Source of the DNA: Pseudomonadota bacterium
Lineage (GTDB): Bacteria; Pseudomonadota; Gammaproteobacteria; Burkholderiales; Burkholderiaceae_C
Direction of reading: 5' to 3'
Length of the DNA: 17,802 nucleotides
Assembly (NCBI GenBank): GCA_023460715.1
Contig: JAEWPH010000087.1
Location: 1 to 17,802 of the forward strand
In this document: piece by piece, positions 7,713-14,226 of the stretch
Layout: each line of letters opens with the position of its first letter
Numbering within the stretch: the first letter of the stretch is position 1
Notes under the pieces: model-generated
Seen by the model: the letters and a program-made list of their open reading frames with translations, nothing else
Told to the model about the DNA's origin: nothing
The model's database searches: none
Translations under genes and position numbers: made by a program

Positions 7713-9137
7713 ATGAACGCCCCCGCCACCCCTGCCCATCTGCTGCCCGGCGCGCCGCTGCGCCCCGTGCCCGACGCCTTCATCGACGCCCTGCGTGCGC
7801 GCTTCGGCGAGCAGTGCTCCACCGCGCTGGCGGTGCGCGAGCAGCACGGCCGCGACGAGGGCTCGATCCAGGCGCCCCCGCCCTCGGCCGTGGTGTTCGC
7901 CGAGACTACGCAGGACGTGGCCGACGCCGTGAAGCTGGCCGCGCAATGGGAGGTGCCCGTGATTCCCTACGGCGCCGGCTCGTCGCTCGAAGGCCACCTG
8001 CTGGCCGTGCAGGGCGGCATCAGCATCGATGTGGGCCGCATGAACCGCGTGCTGCGCGTGGATGCGGACGACCTCACCGTCACCGTGCAGCCCGGCATCA
8101 CGCGCAAGCAGCTCAACGAGGCGATCAAGGACACGGGCCTGTTCTTCCCCATCGACCCGGGCGCGGACGCCAGCATCGGCGGCATGTGCGCCACGCGCGC
8201 CAGCGGCACCAACGCCGTGCGCTACGGCACCATGCGCGAGAACGTGCTGGCCCTCGAAGTGGTGACGGCCAGCGGCGACGTCATCCGCACCGGCACGCGC
8301 GCCAAGAAGAGCGCTGCGGGCTACGACCTCACGCGCCTGATCGTGGGCAGCGAAGGCACGCTGGGCCTCATCACCGAAGCCACCGTGCGCCTGTACCCGC
8401 TGCCCGAGGCCGTGAGCGCCGCCATCTGCTCGTTCCCGAGCATCGAGGCCGCCGTGCGCACGGTGATCCAGACCATCCAGCTGGGCGTGCCGATCGCGCG
8501 CGTGGAACTCATCGACGCGCAGACCGTGCGCCTGGTCAACGCCCACAGCAAGCTCGGCCTGCGCGAGGAGCCGCTGCTGCTGATGGAGTTCCACGGCTCG
8601 CCCGCCAGCGTGAAGGAGCAGGCGGAGACGGTGCAGGACATCGCGGGTGAGTTCGGGGGCAATGCCTTCGAATGGGCCACCACGCCCGAGGAGCGCACCC
8701 GCCTGTGGACCGCACGGCACAACGCCTACTTCGCCGGCGTGCAGAGCCGCCCAGGCTGCCGCTGCATCACCACCGACACCTGCGTGCCCATCAGCCGCCT
8801 GGCCGACTGTCTGCTCGACTCGGTGGCCGAGGCGGACGCCAGCGGCATCCCCTACTTCCTCGTCGGCCACGTGGGCGACGGCAACTTCCACTTCGGCTAC
8901 CTGATCGACCCCGACGACGCCGACGAGCGCGCCAAGGGCGAGGCCCTGAGCCACAGCCTGGTGGCGCGCGCGCTGGACATGGGCGGCACCTGCACCGGCG
9001 AACACGGCGTGGGCATCCACAAGATGGACTTCCTGCTGCAGGAAACGGGCGATGGCGCGGTGGACATGATGCGCGCCATCAAGCGGGCGCTGGACCCGAA
9101 GAACATCCTGAATCCGGGAAAAATTTTCGCGCTGTAA
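7713..9137 (+). CDS. dld: D-lactate dehydrogenase (cytochrome-type), FAD-binding, LDHD-like
   Basis: A 474-aa flavoprotein that oxidises D-lactate or another D-2-hydroxyacid and passes electrons to the respiratory chain. The PCMH-type FAD domain contains VPVIPYGAGSSLEGH (81-95), DPGADASIGGMCATRASGTN (148-167) and GYDLTRLIVGSEGTLGLI (203-220). The C-terminal FAD-oxidase domain has TDTCVPISRL (354-363), VGHVGDGNFHFGYL (384-397), GGTCTGEHGVG (424-434) and DPKNILNPGKI (461-471). These C-terminal blocks resemble human LDHD and yeast Dld1 more than the GlcD subunit of glycolate oxidase. No iron-sulfur domain or adjacent glcE/glcF is present, which also favours a single-subunit enzyme. ATG 7713 has AGGAGA 7 nt upstream. 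Substrate preference within D-hydroxyacids is not decidable from sequence. Confidence 0.9.
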   Translation: MNAPATPAHLLPGAPLRPVPDAFIDALRARFGEQCSTALAVREQHGRDEGSIQAPPPSAVVFAETTQDVADAVKLAAQWEVPVIPYGAGSSLEGHLLAVQGGISIDVGRMNRVLRVDADDLTVTVQPGITRKQLNEAIKDTGLFFPIDPGADASIGGMCATRASGTNAVRYGTMRENVLALEVVTASGDVIRTGTRAKKSAAGYDLTRLIVGSEGTLGLITEATVRLYPLPEAVSAAICSFPSIEAAVRTVIQTIQLGVPIARVELIDAQTVRLVNAHSKLGLREEPLLLMEFHGSPASVKEQAETVQDIAGEFGGNAFEWATTPEERTRLWTARHNAYFAGVQSRPGCRCITTDTCVPISRLADCLLDSVAEADASGIPYFLVGHVGDGNFHFGYLIDPDDADERAKGEALSHSLVARALDMGGTCTGEHGVGIHKMDFLLQETGDGAVDMMRAIKRALDPKNILNPGKIFAL

Positions 9138-9163
9138 TGCTATCAAGTTAATAGCTTAATGCG
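9132..9163 (-). repeat. AT-rich 32-bp intergenic repeat, copy 1
   Basis: Read on the minus strand, this segment matches the plus-strand segment 15508-15539 at about 27 of 32 positions (shared cores AAGCTATTA, TTG and TAGCA). It includes the last codons of the D-lactate dehydrogenase gene. Its centre, GCTAT...ATAGC (9139-9155), is a short dyad and the base composition is much more AT-rich than the surroundings. Confidence 0.55.
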
Positions 9164-9174
9164 ATTGTATCCAT

Positions 9175-9188
9175 TGGCCTGCAGGCCA
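9175..9188. promoter_or_regulatory. Perfect 14-bp palindrome before the 9218 gene
   Basis: TGGCCTGCAGGCCA is fully self-complementary and lies 30 bp upstream of the next start codon. It could be an operator or a short hairpin; nothing else identifies it. Confidence 0.3.
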
Positions 9189-9217
9189 GAATCACTCTTG
9201 ATCATGGTGTCAGCCCT

Positions 9218-9748
9218 ATGAAGCGATGGTGGTGGGCCGTTCCCTTCTGCGCAGCGGCTACGCTGGCGCAGGCCAGGCCTCTGGAGCCCGAGCAGGCCCG
9301 CACGCTGCCGACGGCAGAGGTGGAGGCGAACCTCGCCGACTCCCACCCGGCGGTTTTCTACGCCTACGCGCAGCGGCTCTTCGCCGAAGGCCGGCGCGGT
9401 GAGGCCGTCACCTGGTTCTACGTGGGGCAACTGCGCTTTCGCTTCCACCTGGCCGCATCACCGCGCCTGCCGCGGGACGGCGACCCCGCACTGATGGCGT
9501 CCCTCAACGCCACCATCGGCCAGACGCTGAACGAATGGGCGGGCGGCTCGCCGCAGGACTGGGCGGCATCGATCGACCAGGCTCTGGCCTGGGATGCCGC
9601 GCACGGCAACGCCATCACGTCGCAGCAGACCCATGAGAAGGCGTGGCAGGACACGCGCAGCGGCCTGGCCGGGCTGCGCGATTCCATCCTGGCGAACGCG
9701 CAGGACATCCGCAAACAGCGCGCCCAACGCGGGCTGGAGAACCGGTGA
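9218..9748 (+). CDS. Secreted protein of unknown function
   Basis: A 176-aa protein with a clear Sec signal peptide: MKRWWW, a hydrophobic core, and cleavage after AQA near residue 19. I do not recognise the mature part. It contains a helix pair at about 44-80 (HPAVFYAYAQRLFAEGRRGEAVTWFYVGQLRFRFHL) that resembles a single TPR or Sel1 hairpin. It ends in a long charged helix (about 120-176) rich in Arg, Gln and Lys. It has no cysteine in the mature part, so it is probably a soluble periplasmic protein. Its TGA overlaps a GTG that could start the next gene, and it heads a run of three small same-strand genes. The Shine-Dalgarno is weak. Confidence 0.75.
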   Translation: MKRWWWAVPFCAAATLAQARPLEPEQARTLPTAEVEANLADSHPAVFYAYAQRLFAEGRRGEAVTWFYVGQLRFRFHLAASPRLPRDGDPALMASLNATIGQTLNEWAGGSPQDWAASIDQALAWDAAHGNAITSQQTHEKAWQDTRSGLAGLRDSILANAQDIRKQRAQRGLENR

Positions 9749-9786
9749 GCCCGGGCCCCGAAGGAACGCGGTGCCGCAAGGTGGCG

Positions 9787-10098
9787 ATGGCCCGCGCAGC
9801 CTGCCTGCTGCTCGCCCTGCCGCTCAGCGCCTGCTACACGCCGGACGCCGCGCGCCTGTCCGCACAGGTCGAGCGGCTGGCCAGGGCGGGCATGCCGGTC
9901 TCCACCGCCGTCGACCGCCTGGAGCGCGATGGCTTCCGGTGCGACACCACCAGCCAGGCACCGGCGATCGATTGCAGCCGCAACCGGCACGGTGCCGTGC
10001 TGGCGACCTGCATCGAGCGGGTGCTCCTGCAGCCGGACGCGGCAGGCCGCCGGGTGGATGCGGCCACGGTGCCGCCCATCGCCTGCGCCGGGCTGTAG
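9787..10098 (+). CDS. Small lipoprotein of unknown function
   Basis: About 103 aa from ATG 9787. MARAACLLLALPLSAC is a type II signal peptide with lipobox LSAC, so the mature protein would be lipid-anchored at Cys16. The mature part has several more Cys residues (in FRCDTT, IDCSRN, ATCIER and IACAGL), which may form disulfides, and a segment ARLSAQVERLARAGMPVSTAVDRLERDGF. I do not recognise the family. AAGG lies about 5 nt before the ATG. An in-frame GTG at 9745, overlapping the previous stop and preceded by GGAGA, would add 14 residues before the signal and is the alternative start. Probably co-expressed with the gene upstream. Confidence 0.68.
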   Translation: MARAACLLLALPLSACYTPDAARLSAQVERLARAGMPVSTAVDRLERDGFRCDTTSQAPAIDCSRNRHGAVLATCIERVLLQPDAAGRRVDAATVPPIACAGL

Positions 10099-10166
10099 CC
10101 ACGGCGGTCCCCGCAGCGGGCCTGATCCGCCGGTATCGTTCCTCCATCACCCGTCACGAAACCGCC

Positions 10167-10691
10167 ATGCGCCCTCTTCGCCAGCTGCTTGCATTCCTCG
10201 GCTCCGCACCGGCCAAGGCCCCCGCGCCTGCCAGCCAGGACACGGACCCCATCGACTACGACCAGCTCATCCCGCTCGATGCCGAGCGGCTGGCGGAGCA
10301 GGGCATTGCGGCCGCGTATGCCGAGGTGCTGCCCCAGCTCCAGCGCTACGCGGCGTCACCGCTGGCGGTGCACGAGGAGGTGGACGACGACACCGGCGCC
10401 TATGCCGCGCGCGCCGGCCCGCACCGGTTTGCCGTGTACGGCCCGGGCCTGGACAGCGGCGAGGACTGGGCCCGTGCGGCGGTGGCGCTTTTTGCGCTCG
10501 TGAACGCGAACCTGGAGGGGTCGCCGTACCGCTTCTATGCGCTGTACGGCGATAACGACCTGGCCGGTGTCTTTCTCACCGAGGAACAGTGCGCGCAGGC
10601 CCGGCGGGCGATCGCCTCACGCTCCAGCTGGCCGTACCTGCCGGTCATGCAGCCACCGCACTATGGCCTTCCGGTGGCTGGCGCGGCGTGA
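10167..10691 (+). CDS. Conserved-looking acidic protein of unknown function
   Basis: A 174-aa protein from ATG 10167. There is no signal peptide or membrane segment after the short MRPLRQLLAFLGS start, so it is probably cytoplasmic. It is acidic, with IDYDQLIPLDAERLAEQGIA (about 31-50), EEVDDDTGAY, YGPGLDSGEDWARAA, YRFYALYGDNDLAGVFLT and WPYLPVMQPPHYGLP. The pattern of Gly/Asp turns and aromatic residues suggests a compact alpha/beta domain. It is reminiscent of small immunity-type proteins, but I cannot place it in a named family and no toxin gene is nearby. It follows the lipoprotein gene by 68 bp. The open frame extends far upstream, but that part overlies the two preceding genes. Confidence 0.72.
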   Translation: MRPLRQLLAFLGSAPAKAPAPASQDTDPIDYDQLIPLDAERLAEQGIAAAYAEVLPQLQRYAASPLAVHEEVDDDTGAYAARAGPHRFAVYGPGLDSGEDWARAAVALFALVNANLEGSPYRFYALYGDNDLAGVFLTEEQCAQARRAIASRSSWPYLPVMQPPHYGLPVAGAA

Positions 10692-10730
10692 GGGTCCGCA
10701 CACGGCTGCGGCACCCTCGGGCTCTCTTTT
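10690..10730 (+). terminator. Imperfect hairpin followed by TTTT
   Basis: GAGGGTCCGCA (10690-10700) pairs with TGCGGCACCCTC (10707-10718) with one bulged base and a 6-nt loop. It begins at the stop codon of the preceding gene. A run CTCTCTTTT ends at 10730, about 9-12 nt after the stem, so this is a weak Rho-independent terminator for the 9218-10691 cluster. Confidence 0.45.
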
Positions 10731-10744
10731 AAGCGCCCTTTAAG
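10728..10744 (+). promoter_or_regulatory. Direct repeat TTTAAG-N5-TTTAAG upstream of the HdeA-like gene
   Basis: Two identical hexamers, TTTAAG at 10728-10733 and 10739-10744, are separated by exactly five bases (CGCCC). This matches the YTTAAG-N5-YTTAAG form reported for PmrA-type OmpR-family response regulators. A possible -10, TAATCT, follows at 10755-10760. If transcription starts there the leader is about 160 nt. The first hexamer overlaps the T-run of the preceding hairpin. Confidence 0.4.
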
Positions 10745-10930
10745 TCGGCGCTCCTAATCTGGCATCGCCGCTGAAGCAAACCGGCCCGCAACGGCGGTCT
10801 GCTCCAACGGCAAGGTACCGCGGCAGCCCGCCGTGGCGTCCTGCGCCCTGACGGACGCAGGCACAGCACGGCAGGCCGCTGGCGGATCGCACGGCGCTTC
10901 GCCGCTCGCCCCTTCGTCCAGGAGAACACC

Positions 10931-11350
10931 ATGAGAGTGCTTGCCAGCCTGTCCGCCCTGTCCCTTGCCGCCGTGACCGCCACCGCAGCGATGGCGCAGA
11001 CCCAGAGCCAGCCGGTCGCACCGGCCAGGCCGGCCGTGAAGACGACCTGTGCGGACTACATCGGCATGAAGGAAACCGTGAAGCCGCAGTTCATCTACTT
11101 CGCCGTGGGCCACGGCAAGCAGGGCGGCCAGGACGCGGTGTTCGAGGAAGGCGTGGTCGAGAAGGTCAAGCCCGAGCTGGACCAGTACTGCGCGGTGCAC
11201 CTGACCCACTCCGCCTATGAGAAGGTGCTGGCGGCCAGCATGGCCTCGGAGCCCGCAGGCGCCGCCGCGCGACACCCGGGCCCGCACAGCGCGCATGCAA
11301 ACAAGCCGGCTGCAGCGGCTGCGGCCAAGATGCCGGCGGCCCCCCAATAG
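10931..11350 (+). CDS. HdeA-like periplasmic protein (acid-stress chaperone family)
   Basis: A 139-aa exported protein. The signal peptide is MRVLASLSALSLAAVTATAAMAQ, cleaved after AMA or AQ near 22-23. The mature core TTCADYIGMKETVKPQF...DQYCAVH carries two cysteines, Cys40 and Cys87. Their 47-residue spacing fits the single disulfide of HdeA, and TCADYIGM resembles the HdeA start. HdeA and HdeB hold periplasmic proteins soluble at low pH. The C-terminal 35 residues are an Ala/His/Pro-rich tail that ordinary HdeA lacks. The start is firm: AGGAG 7 nt before the ATG. The gene appears monocistronic, with a possible PmrA-type box upstream and a long palindrome downstream. Family assignment likely, chaperone function inferred. 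Confidence 0.75.
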   Translation: MRVLASLSALSLAAVTATAAMAQTQSQPVAPARPAVKTTCADYIGMKETVKPQFIYFAVGHGKQGGQDAVFEEGVVEKVKPELDQYCAVHLTHSAYEKVLAASMASEPAGAAARHPGPHSAHANKPAAAAAAKMPAAPQ

Positions 11351-11382
11351 GCAACGCTCAGTGCACTGCGGCACCCATCGGC

Positions 11383-11418
11383 CCGCTCCGCAAAGAGCGG
11401 CGCCGTAGCCGGCCGCTC
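11383..11418 (+). terminator. Two mutually exclusive hairpins after the HdeA-like gene
   Basis: CCGCTC (11383-11388) pairs with GAGCGG (11395-11400). The same arm plus C, GAGCGGC (11395-11401), pairs perfectly with GCCGCTC (11412-11418). Only one stem can form at a time. No T-run follows either, so the roles of terminator and competitor are unproven. Confidence 0.35.
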
Positions 11419-11579
11419 AGAAGGTGTGAATGAATCCGGCGTGGCCGAGCGGGCTGCGAAAACGCGGCCAATCCAAGCGCAAAGCGCAGCCATAGCGCGG
11501 GCTATGGCGAGCATTTGCAACGCAGAGTGGGCTTGTTTTCGCAGAACGAGCGGGCATGGCGGGTTCGTTCACGCCTTCT
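11419..11579. repeat. Large imperfect palindrome (element A) between convergent genes
   Basis: The left arm 11419-11496 and right arm 11501-11579 are inverted copies of each other, about 70% identical by hand alignment with one gap, around a 4-nt loop. The outer ends read AGAAGG(T/C)GTGAA(T/C)GAA(T/C)CCG, a middle block is CTGCGAAAAC in both arms, and the centre is CCATAGC/GCTATGG. Several differences are C/T, so G-U pairing would keep the RNA stem. The right end touches the stop codon of the MFS gene. The element separates the HdeA-like gene (+) from the MFS gene (-) and could terminate both or be a MITE-like insertion. Confidence 0.75.
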
Positions 11580-12853
11580 CATGCCATGGCCGCGCGCTGG
11601 CTGCGCGCCCGCGCCGCCACGCCGATGCCGACGACCCCTGCGGACGCCACGCCCAGCACCAGCGCTGCGGCCGAGCCGTAGAAGATGCCGGAGGTCATGC
11701 CCGCATCCAGCATGGCGCCGAAGACCGGTGCGGCCACGCAGAAGCCCAGGTCCAGCCCCGAATACACGGTGCCGTAGACGCGTCCGGTGGCGCCGGGCGG
11801 CGCTGCGCGCTTGATGAGCATGTCGCGCGAAGGGCCGGCCAGGCCGGTGCCCACGCCCGCGAGCGCCACCAGCACCATGGCCGCCATGCCGGGCAGCACG
11901 CCGGCACCGGCGATCACCAGCATGGCCGCCGTGGCCAGCAGGCAGACGGTGATGGTGCGCTCCAGCCGCGCCACGCGGCCAGCCAGAAAGCCGCCCACCA
12001 CCATGCCGGCGGCGCCGCACAGCATGTAGCCCGTGACCACCATGGACGTGACGGACAGCGGCAGGCCGTACATCTTCTGCAGCGTGGGGCTGGCGAAGCT
12101 CTGGATCACGCTGAGCGAGCAGGTCGTCCAGAAGAAGAACGAAAAGCACAGCCATACCGACGGCAGCCTGAGGAAGGCCATGGGGTGTTCGGCCCCGCCT
12201 GCGGCCGTGGGGGCCGCCTTGGCGGCCGCAGCCGTACCGGCGCCCTGCCGGTCGTCCAGCGCGTCGCGGTTCCAGACCATGATGGCCAGGATCACCAGCG
12301 CCAGCAGGCCGCCGCACAGGCAGGCCACGCGCCAGGAGCCCGTCGCCGCGGTGATGCCGGCCATGAACACGGGCGCCGTCGCCCAGCCCAGGTTGCCCGA
12401 GATGCCGTGCACCGAGAAGCCGTGCCCCAGCCGCTGGGGCGACACGCGCTTGTTGAGGATGGTGAAGTCCACCGGATGGAAGGGCGCATTGCCCAGCCCG
12501 GCCAGCGCAGCAGCCACCATCAGGCCCGCATAGCCGCCCGCGGTGCTGGCCACGATGCCGGCGGCCACGAAGCTCGACAGCGCGAAGAACAGCACGGGCC
12601 GCGCGCCCACGCGGTCCACCAGAAAGCCCGACAGCGCCTGGCCCACGCCCGAGATCACGAAGAACACCGACACCAGCAGGCCCAGCTCGGAATAGCTGAA
12701 GCCGAACTCCGCGATCAGGAACGGGAACAGCGGCGGCAGCAGCAGGTGGAAGAAGTGCGAGGAGCCGTGCGCCAGCCCGATCAGGCCGATGGTGCGGGCG
12801 TCCTGGCGCAGCGGGGCGGACGAGGCTGCGGCGGTGTCGTTGAGGGAAGTCAT
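11579..12853 (-). CDS. MFS transporter, probable efflux protein
   Basis: A 424-aa integral membrane protein of the major facilitator superfamily. About twelve hydrophobic helices form two halves, joined by a hydrophilic loop at about 205-230 (DALDDRQGAGTAAAAKAAPT). The N-half has FSYSELGLLVSVFFVISGVG followed by GFLVDRVGARPVLF, the conserved MFS loop between helices 2 and 3 (G-x-x-x-D-R-x-G-x-R). The start HGSSHFFHLLLPPLFPFL recalls the fosmidomycin-resistance (Fsr) type, a drug-exporter group; substrate unknown. The start is ATG 12853, giving MTSLND; the open frame upstream lies over the araC start region. It is divergent from an AraC regulator only 50 bp away, which probably controls it, as in the nimR-nimT arrangement. 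Confidence 0.9.
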   Translation of the reverse strand: MTSLNDTAAASSAPLRQDARTIGLIGLAHGSSHFFHLLLPPLFPFLIAEFGFSYSELGLLVSVFFVISGVGQALSGFLVDRVGARPVLFFALSSFVAAGIVASTAGGYAGLMVAAALAGLGNAPFHPVDFTILNKRVSPQRLGHGFSVHGISGNLGWATAPVFMAGITAATGSWRVACLCGGLLALVILAIMVWNRDALDDRQGAGTAAAAKAAPTAAGGAEHPMAFLRLPSVWLCFSFFFWTTCSLSVIQSFASPTLQKMYGLPLSVTSMVVTGYMLCGAAGMVVGGFLAGRVARLERTITVCLLATAAMLVIAGAGVLPGMAAMVLVALAGVGTGLAGPSRDMLIKRAAPPGATGRVYGTVYSGLDLGFCVAAPVFGAMLDAGMTSGIFYGSAAALVLGVASAGVVGIGVAARARSQRAAMA

Positions 12854-12903
12854 GGCGGTGATCTTACGGAGGCGATCCGCGTCCGATATGCGATAGTCGG
12901 CCA
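12854..12903. promoter_or_regulatory. Short divergent control region between MFS and araC genes
   Basis: Only 50 bp separate the two start codons. The interval holds CCGATATGCGATAGTCGG (12883-12900), with inverted ends CCGA/TCGG and an internal direct repeat CGATA. This is a plausible AraC-type operator. If araC really starts at a later in-frame ATG (12976 or 12985), the control region is about 120-130 bp. Confidence 0.4.
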
Positions 12904-13821
12904 ATGACTGTCGCCAACCCGCCAAGCACACCAGCGAACATCGCCGGACCCGGCCGCGCACCGCAGTTGCGGCCAATGCGGCCGATGTCGTACGTGGACT
13001 CGCTCACGCCGCACCTGTTCGTGCCCAGCAGCGCGCGGCCGGTGCGGGCCAAGACGCGGCAGCTGCGCGCCGACACGCAGGTGATGCCGCACAGCCATCC
13101 GTGGGCGCAGGTGGCCATCTCCACGCAGGGCGTGATCCGGCTCACCGTGGCGCAGGGCACGTACATCGTGCCGCCGTCGCGCGCGCTGTGGATTCCGCCC
13201 GGCGTGGAGCATGCGGTGACCATGGTGGAGGACGCCGATCTGCGCACCCTGTACTTTCACCAGGCGCGCGGGCGCTGCGGCCCCGGCGTGCCGCGCGCCG
13301 AGGAAGCGCCCTGGCGCCAGTGCCGCGTGCTGGAGGTGTCGGACCTGCTGCGCGCGCTGGTGCGCGAGATGCCGACCTCGCCCGACGACGACGCCCCCCC
13401 GCTCTCGGCCGACGCGCTGCGGCGCGAGCGCCACCTGAGCGCGCTGATCGTCGAAGAGCTGCGCCGCGCCAGCGCCGTGAAGCTGGGCGTGGACCTGCCC
13501 CGCGACAAGCGCCTGCGCCACCTGTGCGAGGCCGTGCTGGCCGACCCCACGCGCCACGAGACGCTGGCCGACTGGGCGCAGGACACGGGCGCCAGCCCGC
13601 GCACGGTGGCGCGCCTGTTCCGCCAGGAGCTGGGCAGCACTTTCACGCAATGGCGGCAGCAGGTGATCCTGGCCAAGGCAGTGGCGCTGGCCGCCGGGCG
13701 CCGGCCGATCAACCAGATCGCGGCGGAGCTGGGCTACAACAGCCCCAGCGCGTTCAGCGCCATGGTGCGGCGGGCCGTGGGCGAGGCGCCGGCGCGCTTC
13801 CTGGGATCGCAGCAAGGCTGA
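12904..13821 (+). CDS. AraC-family regulator with N-terminal cupin sensor
   Basis: A 305-aa regulator. A cupin-type sensor (about 60-118) reads VMPHSHPWAQVAISTQGVIR, then YIVPPSRALWIPPGVEHAV, with His63, His65 and His103 in the places usual for this small-molecule or metal pocket. The C-terminal double helix-turn-helix (about 205-300) has TLADWAQDTGASPRTVARLFRQELGSTFTQWR and INQIAAELGYNSPSAFSAMVRRAVGEAPARF, the AraC signature. The architecture matches NimR/YeaM-type regulators that sit divergently from an MFS exporter, as here. No clear Shine-Dalgarno precedes ATG 12904. The first 27 residues are Pro/Ala-rich and poorly conserved-looking, so MRPMSY or MSYVDS may be the true start. Confidence 0.9.
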   Translation: MTVANPPSTPANIAGPGRAPQLRPMRPMSYVDSLTPHLFVPSSARPVRAKTRQLRADTQVMPHSHPWAQVAISTQGVIRLTVAQGTYIVPPSRALWIPPGVEHAVTMVEDADLRTLYFHQARGRCGPGVPRAEEAPWRQCRVLEVSDLLRALVREMPTSPDDDAPPLSADALRRERHLSALIVEELRRASAVKLGVDLPRDKRLRHLCEAVLADPTRHETLADWAQDTGASPRTVARLFRQELGSTFTQWRQQVILAKAVALAAGRRPINQIAAELGYNSPSAFSAMVRRAVGEAPARFLGSQQG

Positions 13822-13874
13822 GCCGGCCGGCGGAGCGGATGGCTGCGGCGCTGTGGTCCGGCGGAGGGCGGGCA

Positions 13875-13893
13875 TCCGACGTTTTGTCCGACG
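13875..13893 (+). promoter_or_regulatory. Direct repeat TCCGACG-TTTTG-TCCGACG
   Basis: Two identical 7-mers with a 12-bp period lie between araC and the small membrane-protein gene, 57 bp before the latter's start. The arrangement resembles a tandem regulator half-site, but no regulator can be named. Confidence 0.3.
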
Positions 13894-13949
13894 CGGTGCG
13901 GCCGATGCCCGGCCTAGGCTGGATGCATCGATTGCCATGGAGGCCCATG

Positions 13950-14195
13950 ATGGACACCACCACCGACCGCAACACCGGCAGGCCCGACCTGCCGCAACAC
14001 ACCCGCCGTGCCCCGCCAGGGCAGGACCGCCGCCGTGCGGCCTGGATCATCCTGGCCGTGGTCGCCGCAGCGCTGGCGCTGGGCGCGATCCTGACCTTCA
14101 CCGGGTCGGACGAAGACCCCTACCTGCCCGAGGCCCGCACGGCGACGGGCGCCGAGGCGCCTGCGATACCGGTGCCCCCCGCACGCAGCAATTGA
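13950..14195 (+). CDS. Small single-pass membrane protein of unknown function
   Basis: An 81-aa protein. A hydrophilic Arg/Thr/Pro-rich N-terminus (about 1-30) is followed by one transmembrane helix, AAWIILAVVAAALALGAIL (about 31-49), and a short acidic Pro-rich tail (GSDEDPYLPEART...). The RRR before the helix indicates the N-terminus stays in the cytoplasm. GGAGG lies 6 nt before the second of two adjacent ATGs, so 13950 is chosen; 13947 is possible. A longer frame upstream overlies araC and is not coding. Convergent with cbtA with a 31-bp gap. The family is not recognised; a small, probably lineage-restricted membrane protein. Confidence 0.65.
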   Translation: MDTTTDRNTGRPDLPQHTRRAPPGQDRRRAAWIILAVVAAALALGAILTFTGSDEDPYLPEARTATGAEAPAIPVPPARSN

Positions 14196-14226
14196 CGATC
14201 TTGATGGCGTGCGCCGCTCGCCCGGC

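Noticed and set aside
6600..7822. Long minus-strand extension of the PRTase-like frame
   Set aside because: The added N-terminal sequence is His/Gln/Arg/Ala-rich and lies antisense to the LysR gene; the OPRT fold starts at MIFSPQD.
7671..9146. Minus-strand 491-codon open frame antisense to the D-lactate dehydrogenase
   Set aside because: Shadow of a strongly supported gene; no domain signature.
9594..10167. Extended start for the 10167-10691 gene
   Set aside because: The extension overlaps two supported genes and is Arg/Pro-rich without features.
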